A DNA stretch of 64,000 bases, from positions 17,736 to 81,735 of the forward strand of contig JABANP010000221.1 of assembly GCA_013115135.1 (NCBI GenBank), written 5' to 3'. Both the position numbers and the translations under genes were made by a program. Below are positions 1-11,622 of this stretch, in pieces; the stretch's first letter is position 1, and every line of letters starts with the position of its first letter. This DNA comes from Perkinsus olseni. Lineage: Eukaryota; Perkinsozoa; Perkinsida; Perkinsidae. The notes under the pieces were generated by a model. That model saw only the letters and a program-made list of their open reading frames with translations, searched no databases and was not told the DNA's origin.

Positions 1-102
1 ATCCGTCCCGGTGCAATGTGACGCCATGAGAGCACATGCATTTTTTTGCGTTGAGTTCCACCAGTCGGGCAGAATCCTGGCGAGGAGAGGAGAGCTGACG
101 TT

Positions 103-2277
103 TTGGAAGCTTTTGTTGTCTTGGTCGTCAGTATGCAAAAAGCGTCAACTTATCATCCCCAGACGGCGGCTCTATTACCGGCTTCTTCCGACGGGAACCC
201 GACTGAAACAGCAACAGTCGGAGCGGATCAGACCACCCCTTTAGCGATGCCCTATGCGGCCAATAGCCGGGCGACTGCATCTCGGCTGAGGGATGCGCAA
301 AACGAGGGGGTTACTGTACCAGGGTTACAGCATTTACAAGATGATGGAGGGTTCGACGAAGGAGAAGGGCTCAGTAATCCGGCGTCAGGAGGGTATGATA
401 GCGATGGCCAAGGGAATGCACAGGGAGATCAGGAGGAGGAGGAAACGCAGAAAGGAGAACAAGGAGAGCAACAAGGAGAGGGGACACAGGGGCCGATGCT
501 TGTTCCACAGCAGCCACAACAACAGCAGCAGCTCCAAAATGGAGACCAGCAAAGGATGATCATAGCACAGCATCAACAGCAAATACTAATGGTGTGTCCA
601 GCTGCCGTTCCACCCGGGCCTTCACTTTACGTTCCATTGCTGTCCAGATGCAACATCAACAACAACAACAGCAATTAGGAGGGACTCAATCGTACGGAGC
701 ATCTCTGGATGGACAGATGGCGATGCAACAGCAACTCAATGCTACTGCTGCTGCTGCTGCAGTGCGGGGGTTCGATCGCCAGCAACAGCAGCAGCAGGTG
801 CCCTCTGCCGGGATGACGTACTCAGAAGGAGCAAGAGGTGGGACAGGGAATGAAGGGAATAAATGGTAGTGTTGGTGTTAATCTAGGGTCCTTACCACAC
901 CATCATCATCAACAGCAGCAGCAGCAGCATCATCATCATCATGGTGGTGCTGGTCCGGGTTTTGGTACAATTGACCCGAGTACTACTGCTGAATCCGAAA
1001 AGGCTAGGCAGACGGAGGGTAGCTGGCAGTGTGAACAATGCGGCAATATCAATTACGCCAATCGACTCTTTTGCAATATGCATAAGTGTCAGGTAGGATT
1101 ATGATACGGTCATCATCATCATCACTTGCACGCATGCACATGGGGAATGGTATCTTATTGTTGATTTAGGCACCAAGACCCCTGAGCGAGTGGAGATGTG
1201 TTTGTGGTAACATCAACTATCGGAATCGGTTTGTTTGCAATATGCGAAAGTGTGGCCTGCCTCGGCCAATGGACTCCCAAACGCAAGCTTTGCTTTTCAA
1301 GTAATACGTCACGTTCTTCGCGAATCGGTAATTCTACTCGTCATGCTGTTGCAGTCGGAGAGCTGCGGAGCTGGCACAACAACAGAATCAACAGCAACAA
1401 CGACAGCAAGTTGGAGTTTATGATCAAGGTGAGGGTCGCTTCGCTCTTGAATAGTGGATTGCGATGTGCTACAGGGGGACCGAGGGCAAAGGCGTCGATG
1501 ACCCCATCAGCAGCAGCAGCAGCACTGGCTCCTATGGTCATGCCAGGCAGTACTCAGTATGGCCAAAGCGGCCTTAATTTCCCTCTACCTCAACAGCTGC
1601 AGGCTGCGTTACCAACGGGAAGAGGAGGATTAGCTCAGCAGCAAGGCCAACAGCAGCAAGCAGCACCAAGTAGTAGCATCTCGTTGTTGCCTGATGTTCT
1701 TCGGTAGATTTCCTTTACTCGTTCAGTGAGTGGCAGCTGGGTCTGTTCAGCTTGTAACAATGTCAACTACCCCCACAGAGCCTTCTGTAACGGTCATCAC
1801 TGTAAACGACCACGTCAAGAGGTATTTACAGCAATTTAGCAACTCGTTAAAAACAATAAGTAAAGGTATCTTAGGTTGACCCAGCGTATGCTCAACAACT
1901 TGCGATGAGCAGTAGTGTACCCACACTATCATATACTAGCGGGGGCCAATCCCCATTGGTTGTGGCCACCGGTGCAGCAGCACAGATGATCCCTTCTTCT
2001 ATCCCTACTACTACTTCCAGTGGTCCTGGTATTGATACCATACCTGAGCATCACGGGTCGGAGCATGCCCGGGGCAGGGGGACAGCATCAGCTGCAGGGG
2101 CAGCAGCAGCACCGATACCGGAAGGTTGCTGGACGTAAGTGGAGTTCTCATATCTGGTTGCTTGAGACTTACCGCATCTGCAGGTGTTTAGAGTGCGGCA
2201 ACTTAAATTATCCGCGGAGGACTTTCTGTAACAAACGAGGTTGCGGAGCACCAAGGCCGGAAGGTCGCGGGGAGTAG
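103..2277 (+). CDS. RanBP2-type zinc-finger protein, four fingers, Gln/His-rich
   Basis: Multi-exon gene. Four fingers of the W-x-C-x2-C-x-N-x-N-Y-x10-C-x2-C type are visible: GSWQCEQCGNINY (about 1018-1092), WRCVCGNINYRNRFVCN (about 1188-1257), GSWVCSACNNVNYPHRAFCN (about 1738-1812) and one ending CGNLNYPRRTFCNKRGC, whose Trp and first Cys are separated by an intron (about 2130-2250). Each finger sits on its own exon, followed by Gln- or Ala-rich linkers. The N-terminal exon (103-591) is Glu/Gln-rich and a poly-His/Gln tract precedes finger 1. Supported introns are 592-647, 1093-1169, 1301-1354 and 1429-1474; the junction near 866-888 is unresolved. Fingers of this family usually bind single-stranded RNA (ZRANB2-like) or ubiquitin; the Asn-containing core fits RNA binding, which is inferred. 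The start at 103 is the first ATG of the open frame and could be internal. Confidence 0.75.
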
Positions 2278-2458
2278 TTGTAGTAGTGAAGTGGTGTCAT
2301 ACCCCGTTATCCCCGTTATGTAGCCTACCCCTTATGTGACCTTCTCTGAGACCTCCATTTCTAATAACAATAATATCAGCATGATAATGATGATTATACA
2401 GTATCCTCCTTGTTGTTCAATAATAGACTTTATCGGTCTCTGCCATAACATGGCTTCC

Positions 2459-3104
2459 TCATGGATGTTCTCGTCGACCACCGCCACCATTCACTACCTT
2501 TTTCGACGCCCAATAGTTTTGCATTGGGCTCTGCTGCTGCCGCTGCTTCTGCGAGAAATGAAGGCTGCTCTTGTCGTCTTGGTCATCTTGGTCGTCGTCG
2601 TCGTCGTTGGTATCGTTAAGATTGTCTTGGCATTCTTGAGGCCTAGCGCTGGTTTGCGAGTATTTCCTCTGTATACTTCCCCAAACCATCGCTGATGGCA
2701 GTTCTGGTGCTTGTTCTCCCTGCTTCTTGATGATGTTGATGGATGCTTCTACCGCTGTTCTAGTGGTGTGAACCCTACCATTTCTTCTGCTCCAAAAACT
2801 ACTTCTACTTGTGTGACTAGTAGATTTCCGCTGACGTGTCGAGGTCGTAGAGGGATGAATTCATGAGCGAGTAACATTATCAACATCAGCATCATCATCG
2901 TTGTTCTCCTCTTCTTCTTCTTGTTGTAGTATTCCGGGCTGCGGTACTTGTGGTCAAAGTGAGCCATCGTAAAGTGATAATAATATGGAACACAAAGCGC
3001 GGAGTTTCGCTACTTCCAATTGAAGCGTCATCATCATTATTATTATGATATTTGTCGTCGTCGTCGTCGTCGTTGCGGTCATGGTGGTGGTTCCGTCCGT
3101 AGCT
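2459..3104 (-). CDS. Unidentified Asp/Asn/Gln-rich protein, 3' exons
   Basis: Three exons join in frame on the minus strand: 2994-3104, 2876-2938 and 2459-2830, with GT...AG introns of 55 and 45 nt. The product carries runs of Asp (encoded by GTC/ATC triplets on the + strand), a Glu-rich patch, a Ser/Arg-rich stretch and a Gly run near the C-terminus. No domain is recognised. Upstream minus-strand exons probably lie in 3105-3430 but cannot be placed. It ends 182 bp from the convergent zinc-finger gene. Low-complexity coding could be fortuitous, but the consistent splice phases argue for a gene. Confidence 0.4.
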
Positions 3105-3588
3105 CTGTCGTAGTCGATGTTATGGAAGTCTGGAGAGCCTGTTGTCCTTTGTGCTGTATGGTCGTAATGCTTTTTATCGCATTTATCGTTTTGTGACAGT
3201 AATGTGTAGTCTGAAGAGTAAGATGTTGGTTGTTGAAGAAGTTCACACTCTGATGGCATCTTGCTCTTGCAAAGAGAGCTGCAGCAGCAACAGCAGTAAT
3301 AACAGTTCCTCTGTTACAACTGTCATAATGAAGTAACAACTTCAACACCAACTCATAACATCTCAATACCAACTCATTCATTACTACTACTCCTACTACT
3401 TCTACCACCAAGACCTCCTCCACAGTTCTGGTGGGCAGTAGTCATTGTAAAATCTTCATCATAATCATCATTATCAGATTATCCCCTATAGTAGATGATC
3501 TTACACGTTTCCTTATACCCCTCTTTGCGTTCCACGTTTGCTAATAGCCTTCCTGTGTATGCGCACAGAGCCATTTACTTAGCCGGCG
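3105..3588. other. Unassigned stretch, possible 5' exons of the 2459-3104 gene
   Basis: Triplet-rich sequence with open frames on both strands and no supportable splice chain. It probably contains the 5' end of the minus-strand gene and the promoter of the plus-strand gene starting near 3589. Confidence 0.3.
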
Positions 3589-5032
3589 ATGTCGTCTGCC
3601 CCGGCTGCTGTACTCAGCTTTGAGGATGTCGTCAAAGTGGAATTCGATTTTGCTGTCAGAACAGTTAAGCGGGCAACCGTCAAGTTTTCAGCATCAACGA
3701 CGAGAGGTGAGGAGAGGCTCCGGCTAACTCGGACGAGGATGGAATTGTTACTGTCATCGGCTGCTCGACGCAGATTTTGTGGACACGCTGGCCGTGCTAG
3801 TCTACTTGACCCTATTTCTAGTCCTACTTCGAGTGCAGCTTCATCAGCCCTCTTTCGATTCTCGCAGTACCTGCATCTGCCATTGACACACCTGGGTATC
3901 ATTCCACTACACTCTTCTTCAGACATTGATGAGGAAGATAACGACGGCGGCTCGTTGGCAGGAGTCCCTCCCGGCAGCCATCACCTCGGTAAAAGCAGTG
4001 TTTTCTCTTTTCCAAGTGACCCCTTTCTGCAGGTACATTAATACAGGCTCTGATATTCGAGTTGAGGGGGCGGAAACCCCACGCTGGACGCGAGCTGCTT
4101 CGATCCGTCAGTCATGAGTTGGTTCTTTACGGCCATTTGCAGTGCCCGGAATTTTACGAGGGACTCGGCAATTGCGTGACGAATCGACAGAAGATGCAGT
4201 TCATATGTCTTGGAATGAAGGACCCCAGCTTCGATGGCGACTTTATTGAGATATTCGCTGATCTGGTCGGCTCTGGTCTGGTGAGCGTGAAAGATTGCTC
4301 TCTCCATACTTTGCGAGACCAGCCGTACAACCTGTCGGCAGAGGAGGCCAGGAGACTCGTGTTTGAGCTCGTTGAGAATGCCTGCGATAACGTGGAAGAT
4401 GTTGTGGCGATGACGAGGCGGATGTACCATCCGTCCGAGGAGACCGAATCTAATGCTTGTCTTGGTGGGTCATGGTCTTAGGCTGATGAACTCACGAATG
4501 TCTCCTGTCTCAGATGCGATACTGAAGAGCAATTTCTTCGACGACATTGTTGGGGGTTCGGTGCTTCAGGAGAAGGATAGAGTCCGTCGTGCTATATGTG
4601 ATGTTTTCCCGGCAGCCAAAAAAGTAGGGTCGCCAGTTAACCGACTGTATCACCGTTTGAATGGGTTGTTAGGTAGTGGACGGCTGGATACAACGGCACG
4701 AGGAAGAGGGTGATAGTGATGATTCTCTGGACTCCTTCGTTGTCTCCGATCGGGAGATTGACGATGAATTCGATGATGACAGTGATACAGATGCTACTAC
4801 TGCCTCTGAAGGCGAGGGTTCCGTCAACATTGAGGAGGTTGACGATGGTGATGATTCTATGAGTGTCGACGAGGAGCAAGCAGCTGAAGCACCAGCTGAG
4901 GGGCATGGACGGCTGAGGAAGGCTCGGGATATGGCAGACAGAAGGGACAGTTGTGATCTCTCCCCAACCGCGCCAGCGACGGGCGACGAGACGCGATCCA
5001 ATAGTGATAACGATGATGATAATGATGGATAG
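3589..5032 (+). CDS. Unidentified protein, helical N-terminal part and acidic C-terminus
   Basis: The best supported exons are about 4053-4464 (a helical stretch containing HELVLYGHLQCPEFYEGLGN), 4515-4622 (starting DAILKSNFFDDIVGGS) and 4672-5032. They are joined by introns beginning GTGGGT and GTAGGG in matching phases. An exon ending near 3991 and the segment 3589-3990 are likely earlier coding sequence. The C-terminus is strongly acidic, with DDSDTDATT and DDDNDG-type runs, as in many nuclear proteins. I do not recognise the family. A minus-strand open frame over 4038-4430 is also protein-like, but it has no splice partners and is treated as a shadow. Confidence 0.5.
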
Positions 5033-5463
5033 TATTACCGTTCATTACCTTCTTAGCCGCCATTAGAATGATGATGATGATGATTGTTAGTATTCCCTAT
5101 TGCCTGTAACGTACACAAACGTTTTATTACGCCCCTCTCGAGTTCGACTAGTGGGTAATATTGCACGAGACATTCATGCACCTCGCTAAACACCGAGCTC
5201 GAGAAGCACGGGTCGAGTAGCAGCACGCGCTAGCTGATCGAACAAAAAGTGCGACGTGGCGTCACGAGGGCGGAGCGAAGCAAAATCAGACCTAAAATTG
5301 CGCGAGTCTTCGCTGCCCGAGTTCACATGTCGATGCAGAACGCCCCTCCTACGACATCAATAAGGCGAGACGGAGTACTATGCTGCTGCCGCTGCTGTCT
5401 TTGCTGCTGTTCACTGAACGTACATTCAGCCGTTGTCCGTTGATGGACGGAAGCCAATGAGAG
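5033..5463. other. Intergenic, nothing assigned
   Basis: Contains a GAT-repeat just after the acidic ORF and a short CTGCTGCCG-type repeat near 5380-5410. No coding or RNA signal could be supported. Confidence 0.4.
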
Positions 5464-8400
5464 GTGTGGATGATAACGGAAGGACCCTTGGTAGTGTGCA
5501 GTCCCTTCACTGTGCTCTATCCCAACAGTAGTCTCTTACTAGGCCGAATGGGTACTCCCTTCTTGACTGAAGAGCAGTCCGCTGCTGATGATGATGATAA
5601 CTATGCTTCCAGTGGCAAGGCTTCGTCGTCATCGTCATCAGGGGTCCCCTCTGTAGTGGACCCTTCCTGCTGCCTTGTGATTGCTCCGTGTTTGCTAGGG
5701 TTCGGGCTCAAGCTATTTCCCGGAGGAACCGGACTATCTCAAGAAGTGATGGAGAGTACTTGTCCGTACGATGAGCTGTCGCCAAGTTCAGATATCATCA
5801 GTTGAAGGTTCTGATGCATGAAAGGGATAACGAGCTGAGGAGCATACAATCCTCATTGGTCAAGAATGGTGTGGTACTAGGCCATGATGGTAGACTCTGA
5901 CGCCAGGGCCGTGCAGCGGTCAGGGGGTATCTTTAGGTCAACTTGGTTACCAAACCGATGACGGCCGCTTATTGGCCATACAGATGTGATAGCTTCAGCA
6001 TGCCTTTTACCGAATCATTCGACCCCTTTTCAGAAACCCACCGGGGCGCGGAGGTCTACCAGGGGTAGTAAAGGCTGGGCTGCGATAGTCTTCGATGATA
6101 TGGTCAGGTCAGCATCGGCGTCCACATGGATACCGCCGAGTTCAAAGCAAAGCAGCGAGCCCTTTGGTGGAAGAAGTTTATCTTCTTGGTGAGGCAAGCT
6201 TGAAGAGTCTTCAACTCGATGAGTGTAATGGCAGGTGATCATGTTCTCAATATCATGTGCAGTGCCACTCCTTGTTAAAGATATGCTCATTTAACGGCGT
6301 CATAGTCGTCGATGGACATGCTTTACCCTTCTGATGCGGCTTTGCCTGACAACTTTTGGATGCTTGCGTTGGAAGGGGAGTACGACTCGGCACATCAGGT
6401 CTTCTATTCTCACTCGTAACGATGGCAGCACATTATGACCGCCGCCAGAAGACGACATCTGCCTTCTGGACGCCTGTTGATGGCAGGGCCTCCTGCTGTG
6501 CGAGGTATTACTCAGTTTCTCGTGTTGGTTAACGATGATCTCGGAAAATGTAGAACTTCATTTATTCGACTTCAGTTTCTAGCTCGTTGGGTTCACTGCA
6601 AAATCATTCTTGTAGCAATTGGACGATCTGATTCAGTTGAGACGTGGAGTAGATCCCATTCGGCGTTGGATGGTCGCGCACCGCTCCACGCTCCAATCCC
6701 TACCGCTTAGAACGAACTCCGTGAACTTAGCTCTGTGATTGGGGTCGTTGTAGGGGAAGGACTCTTCTCCAGCTACTGGTCAGTCCTCAGGTTGCCATCA
6801 GATTTTAGCGCCAACCGAGGGGCCCGAGTGAGTGCTCATCTATTTTCCCCAACCTGTGGACTGCGGAGAGTGCAGTAGCTGCTAAAGTTTCGAGTAATAC
6901 CCCTCTCCGTTGCGCCTTCTCCGATGATCCCTGAGGAGCATTTCTTACGACAAATTTTTGGTCTTTACGGAAAGTCCTCAGTCGAAGCTCGCCATCGGGA
7001 GCATTGTTCGGGGCGATCTGAAGACCGTCTTGCTATCAATGGCCCCTTGCACTTGTACCCTTGGCACTCTTCCCCTGTCTGCCACTCCTCCGACCCAATC
7101 GTTGCCTAATTATCCTCTGTTGGATCCCCTCGATCGCCGCGGGAAGGGCCGTATCTTCCCCGTTGTACTATTCTTTGTGAAGCTGCTTGTTATTGGACTC
7201 GCTTGTTGTATGCGCCTGCGCCTTCGGGTGGCGGTTGAGCGGTTGTCTGTCAGTGGGAGGAAGGAGAAGGGTTGACAGAGAGGTTATAAGACACGAACGA
7301 CCGACGCTCACCTTTACACGAGTGGGGTCGTCTGCTTCGACGCTCCGCGGTAGTGTTGTGCGAAATACTCCGATTCTTCAGCACGCGCAGAACAATGCTC
7401 GGCACCGCAAGTTCGTAGACGTTGGCCATTTGGCACGACTGCGGGCAAAGACCAGCGGAGCGAAGCGGTTTCAACATTCGCATGAGATTGCTGGTCCTTC
7501 CAGTAACCGGCTTGTTCTGACAGCAACGTCTTCCCATCTTTGGGTCTCCTTCAGGCTACTGCAGTCTTGCCCGAGGCGGAGTATACAGCGAACCGACGAT
7601 ACCAACTCTGGTCGAGTGCCCCGGCGATGGCGCAGGATATCATCATCAGATGCAACATTATACCACTACCAATTTCAGGTGAGAATCTTATCACTCATGG
7701 GTTGCACGAGGGATCAACTCGGTCGGCAGAAAACGTAGATCGAGAAATGTGGAAAATGAGCATATTGGTATCGCTACTGTTGATGAGTTTGAGTGACAGA
7801 GGTTTGTGTCTCAAGGCACAATCAACCGTTGACGGCTGTTGATGATTCGGTCATCATCATCGTAGTGGTGTAGGTATGGTAGCTTCGCCTACCCCTCACT
7901 ACCCAAGTCACAGGATGGTCTCCTGCCATTGAACAATGGGGCTCGGCCTCCTCAGAGGGAAGTGCATTTCTCAAGTGTATACGATTCTGGGAGGCTGAGG
8001 AAAGGTGAGAGGACTGCTGTAGGGACGGGTCCTCCCATGCGAGGGAACTGCTGGGATTTGCCTGTTGCCTACCTGTCGAGCTGCACGAGCTTCGGCGGCT
8101 CGATAGGCAATGCCTCCCGATCGGTAGCTCGACTAGTGGCCTACACTGCCCGTTCGCGGCTCTCGGAATGTGCGAAATTACCGTACCTCAGGTTGGACAC
8201 GTCGCGGCAATGTATCCTGCAAGACCCAAGAACATTACGAGGCAGCAGCCCCTCGAGTTTTCAGTTCAACCCTTTGCTACGGCCGATGATTTACCATGCT
8301 CGTTGTCCATCAGTATTATTATCATCTGTTGAGTCCATCGATCCTGTCTGGGGCATCGGCAGGGGTAGTCGGGCTTAACCGGTTGGATAGAGGTGGTCGA

Positions 8401-8981
8401 GGGAGTCATGTTGGGGTTTTATATGCTCTGCACTTCAATTGTTTGTTGAATAGGGGCACTCCCTTTCACGATCTCTGATACTCCCTCGCCGTAGGTGGCT
8501 GCGGGCATTCATTGGCCTAATTCTCTCCATGTAGTAGCCTTCTATCATTGTTGTTGTCGTCGTCTTGGTTCTAATGCATGCCTTGCTGCTGCTAGAGAGC
8601 GAGTGGCTTCGACCCATACTAACGACAGTTCTCACCGTTATTATTTTAAAGGTCTGTCGGAAACTCTGGCCGCAGCCCAAAGCTCATACCATAATTTCCG
8701 AACCGGCTGATGACTTCGAAGAAGACAAGAAGGAGCAGCAGCAGCAGCGGCGGAGTACAGCGGAAACTGGAAGCCGCCCAGAGCGGCGCCAGCATGCACC
8801 AGAGCCAACCTCTGGATGCTTTGCTTTTATCACGGCTGCTAACCCCTGCAAGAGTGTGGATGGCAAGATAAGGTATCACCGAAAAGGTCATGTCGGCCGG
8901 GGTGAGCAGAAGTCCGACAGAGAGAAGCGGGCAGCAGCCCGTGGCGAGGCCGAGCTCGAGCGGTTTATGCTGGGATATTGA
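5464..8981 (+). CDS. Unidentified exon-rich region, one or two genes
   Basis: Several plus-strand segments look coding: 5464-5744 (Ser/Asp-rich), about 5801-5865 (an amphipathic helix containing HERDNELRSIQSSLVKN), about 6101-6190 (ending KAKQRALWWKKFIFL before a GTGAGG donor), 6314-6406, about 7535-7680 and 7953-8006. A terminal frame ends at 8981 and includes TSGCFAFITAANPCKSVDGK and a basic helix ending ERFMLGY. Donors and acceptors of the usual short-intron type separate them. No domain is recognised and the full splice chain could not be built, so the extent and the number of genes are uncertain. Confidence 0.3.
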
Positions 8982-9288
8982 TGATAGGCCCTGTCTTTTG
9001 TACTGCCCTCTCTGAGTACCCTTCCGAGAGTTTACCTCGTACAGTTGCCTCCTACCACTACCACCGTGCCGGCTGTCTGAGGCCCGCCGGTTGTCCTGTT
9101 CATAGTTTTTTGACCCGCGTGAGGGCCGCTATTGCAGCTACTGCAACCTGATGCGGTTACAAACTGATACACTTGAAAGCACTGGTGATGCTATTACTAC
9201 TTATGGTCAGTCTGGGAGGCTTGCGTTGGAGTTGTGTGGAGCCTGATGATGGTGATGCTCATATTAGTTGCTGTCCTTGAGCGTGGTG
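8982..9288. other. Intergenic or 5' flank of CDC73
   Basis: No supported ORF or RNA. Probably the promoter and 5' leader of the CDC73 gene. Confidence 0.4.
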
Positions 9289-10825
9289 ATGGCAGGGCAC
9301 ACACCGGAATGGATGAAGGCTCCTGTTAAGCTGAGCGTTCTACGGAAATACGAGGCGGAGTTGCAGAGCAATGGCCGGCGCATCCTCACTAATAGGGTGG
9401 GCCTTTTCGGAGTACGGCTGAGAGGCACACGTCGCATGTCAGGACGTGAAGCAAGACTTGGCCGTCCGGTACGGTCGTGAGGAGCTGGGGCTCTCGACGG
9501 AGGACCTGCCCTCGGTGGAGGTCTTTCTCGGTCACCGTGCTCGACTGTCACCAGAGAAGTTGAAGGAGAAGCAAACTCATCATATACAGCAAAACTCGGC
9601 AGCAACAGCAGGCAAGGGTTTGAGTATTCGGTGACTGCCACGCAGCTGCTGGGAGCAGGCCCATCACGGAAGGGCACCAGAGGGGCGATGCAAGACGACG
9701 AGAATCCGGCGAAGAAGCGGCCTCGGAGCCACTTGTCGTCGGTTCCCCACGCATCGGTCCCGAAGGCGCGACCGTTGATTGAGGAGATCAACGACATCGC
9801 GCAGAAGAAGTTCAAACCCACTATAGTGAGCCTTCGACGGTCGTCACGCTGGGGATCATTGTTTGCGTTTGGTGTGGTATAGGTTGTGCCTTCAATCAGC
9901 AGCAGTGCTTCCCGCATCAACATCCTCAATGCGAAGAAGTTCCTTGAAGAAGGCGTGTATCAGGAACCAGACCCGAGTGAGCCCTGCGACGAGGGTCGTT
10001 GTTATTGTTATGATGGTGACGTCATGTAGGGAGGATGGCTCGACCAGAAGGCCCGGTGACGTTCAGCAAGAAGATCGGAGGCTTCACTTGGGAGTTCAGG
10101 ATCGTCGACAGTGTCACCACATTCCGAAAGTGATGATAAGCTGTGTCTGCTGATGATGGAGTCAATCATTCGTGCTGCTGGCCTTGTGCCTTGGAGGAAG
10201 CCATCTTCCCCTCCCACTCCTTACTGTTGGTTGAAGAGTAACACATGCAAAGAGGAGGCCGGTGCGGCCACTTGATGGCGCGATGACGGCGGCCGAGCAG
10301 TTGAAGCGTTCGCTTGCTTGCTGCTGCTGGTGCCATGTGGCGTAGTGGCCCCCTCCTCCTCCTCCCATCGTGGTTATTACAGACTGTCTATTGATATTGG
10401 CCTTGTTGGTAGGAATGATTGGAAGTCGTGCGTGGCGATCATCCTGGATGGTAAGAGATGGCAGTTGAAGCACTGGCCCTTCAAGTCTGAGGCAGACCTC
10501 TTCCATAGTGTCTTGGGAGTTAGCATACGGTGAGGGGGTGGTATCATAGGTTGATCCATGCACAGGGCGAGTTGTGTAGATACGAGGATGATGTGGCGGA
10601 TCCCCAGACGGTTGGCGGTACTTGGAACGTGAAAACGTTGAAGTTGAAGAAGAATCAGCGCCATACCGATGCCGCGGTTCAGGTGTTGTTGACTGCGAAG
10701 GGGGGTCGTCATGGAGAGGATCATCATTTTCTGATCATCATCATCAGGCCGCATTCTGGCGGGACGTGGAGGCCTTCCTTGCACAGCCCAAAGTCCGTCG
10801 ATTCGCCAACGGACCGAGACTGTGA
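9289..10825 (+). CDS. CDC73: Paf1-complex subunit CDC73 (parafibromin)
   Basis: CDC73 is a subunit of the RNA polymerase II-associated Paf1 complex, which couples elongation to histone modification. The C-terminal Ras-like domain is recognisable exon by exon: KPTI/VVPSISSSASRINILNA matches the family's I-I-V-P-x(n)-S-x-I-x-x-x-N-A strand; WEFRIVDS matches the YRVVD strand; NDWKSCVAIILDGKRWQLKH matches the QDW-x-R-V-V-A-V-F-x-x-G-x-x-W-Q-F-K-x-W-P motif; YEDDVADPQ...TWNV and FWRDVEAFL complete the fold. Supported introns are 9826-9882, 9995-10047, 10130-10382, 10530-10579 and 10683-10747. N-terminal exons contain LSVLRKYEAEL and a basic KKRPRSH segment. At roughly 300 residues it is shorter than animal orthologues, mostly through a reduced N-terminal and central region. 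The start at 9289 is the first plausible ATG but is uncertain. Confidence 0.85.
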
Positions 10826-10867
10826 TATCACCGCTTCCTCCGGCTGATGTTGTGTTCTTAACGTCGG

Positions 10868-11303
10868 ATGGGCGTCTCATCGATCAAGCATTATCGAGCT
10901 GAAGTCATGATGCTCGGGGGGCTTGCGGGGTCGCACCTTCACGGGGAGGGCCGGCATCTCCAGGCAAAGTGACTACATACTCACTTCCCTCCCACGGAAT
11001 ATACAGACACACCTGGATGCTGTCGAGATCCATCTCGAGGATCATCACGGTTGTTACTCGGCACCCGGCCGAGCGGTCATGGGAGCTCGAAGGGACCTCT
11101 CGACCTCGTGAAAGCACCGACGCTTCATTGTGGGACCGTTGGCGGCATCCGAATGGACTTGCGTTGATCAACTTAGAAGGCCTCCTGAAATTGCTTGGTG
11201 GGCTCTCAAAGGCCGAGCTCGATATGCCGGAATGGCCCGTCAGCATATCTGTTGCCCATTTTCTCTCATCTTGATAAAACAGCACTGCCATTTAACGACG
11301 GTT
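10868..11303 (+). CDS. Unidentified small gene or exon cluster
   Basis: Segments beginning MGVSSIKHYRAEVMMLGG (10868), then about 11010-11108 (containing HLDAVEIHLEDHHGCYS) and about 11178-11250 (containing RPPEIAWWALKGRARYAG) are flanked by GTGACT/GTGAAA donors and AG acceptors. It follows the CDC73 stop by 42 bp on the same strand. No family is recognised, and it could be non-coding downstream sequence. Confidence 0.3.
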
Positions 11304-11622
11304 CAGACGTTGGCTTAGGACCACCATCAAATTGCAGCAGTTTCTGATGCTCATTCTGAGATCTCTAAGTTGAGTTGAAAGGCGTCGACATCACCTGCTC
11401 GACAACCGCCGTGGCAAGCTTAGATTTTGGTAGAGGATCTGATAACCGCGCGTGCCAGGTAGCGCACAGTGAAGATTCGTTTCGTCTTCGAGAACCTCAC
11501 TTTACCATCCCGCGAGCGCCCTGACGTTGAATACCTTTCCGAGCCCCCCCCAGAGCCCTCGAAACTCGTTCACTTCCCCTCTACTAATCGCCTGGTTTCT
11601 CCAGCCTGATCCGTTCTCGATC
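11304..11622. other. Intergenic, 5' flank of sterol methyltransferase
   Basis: No supported ORF. Includes a C-rich stretch near 11545-11580 just upstream of the methyltransferase start. Confidence 0.4.

Noticed and set aside
4038..4430. Minus-strand 130-codon ORF with helix-rich composition
   Set aside because: The overlapping plus-strand frame continues through phased introns into an acidic C-terminus; the minus frame has no such partners.
10530..10549. A 20-nt intron in CDC73 (GTGAGG...CATAG)
   Set aside because: Extending to the next in-phase acceptor at 10579 gives a 50-nt intron and a better match to the family (IRYEDDV after GVS).
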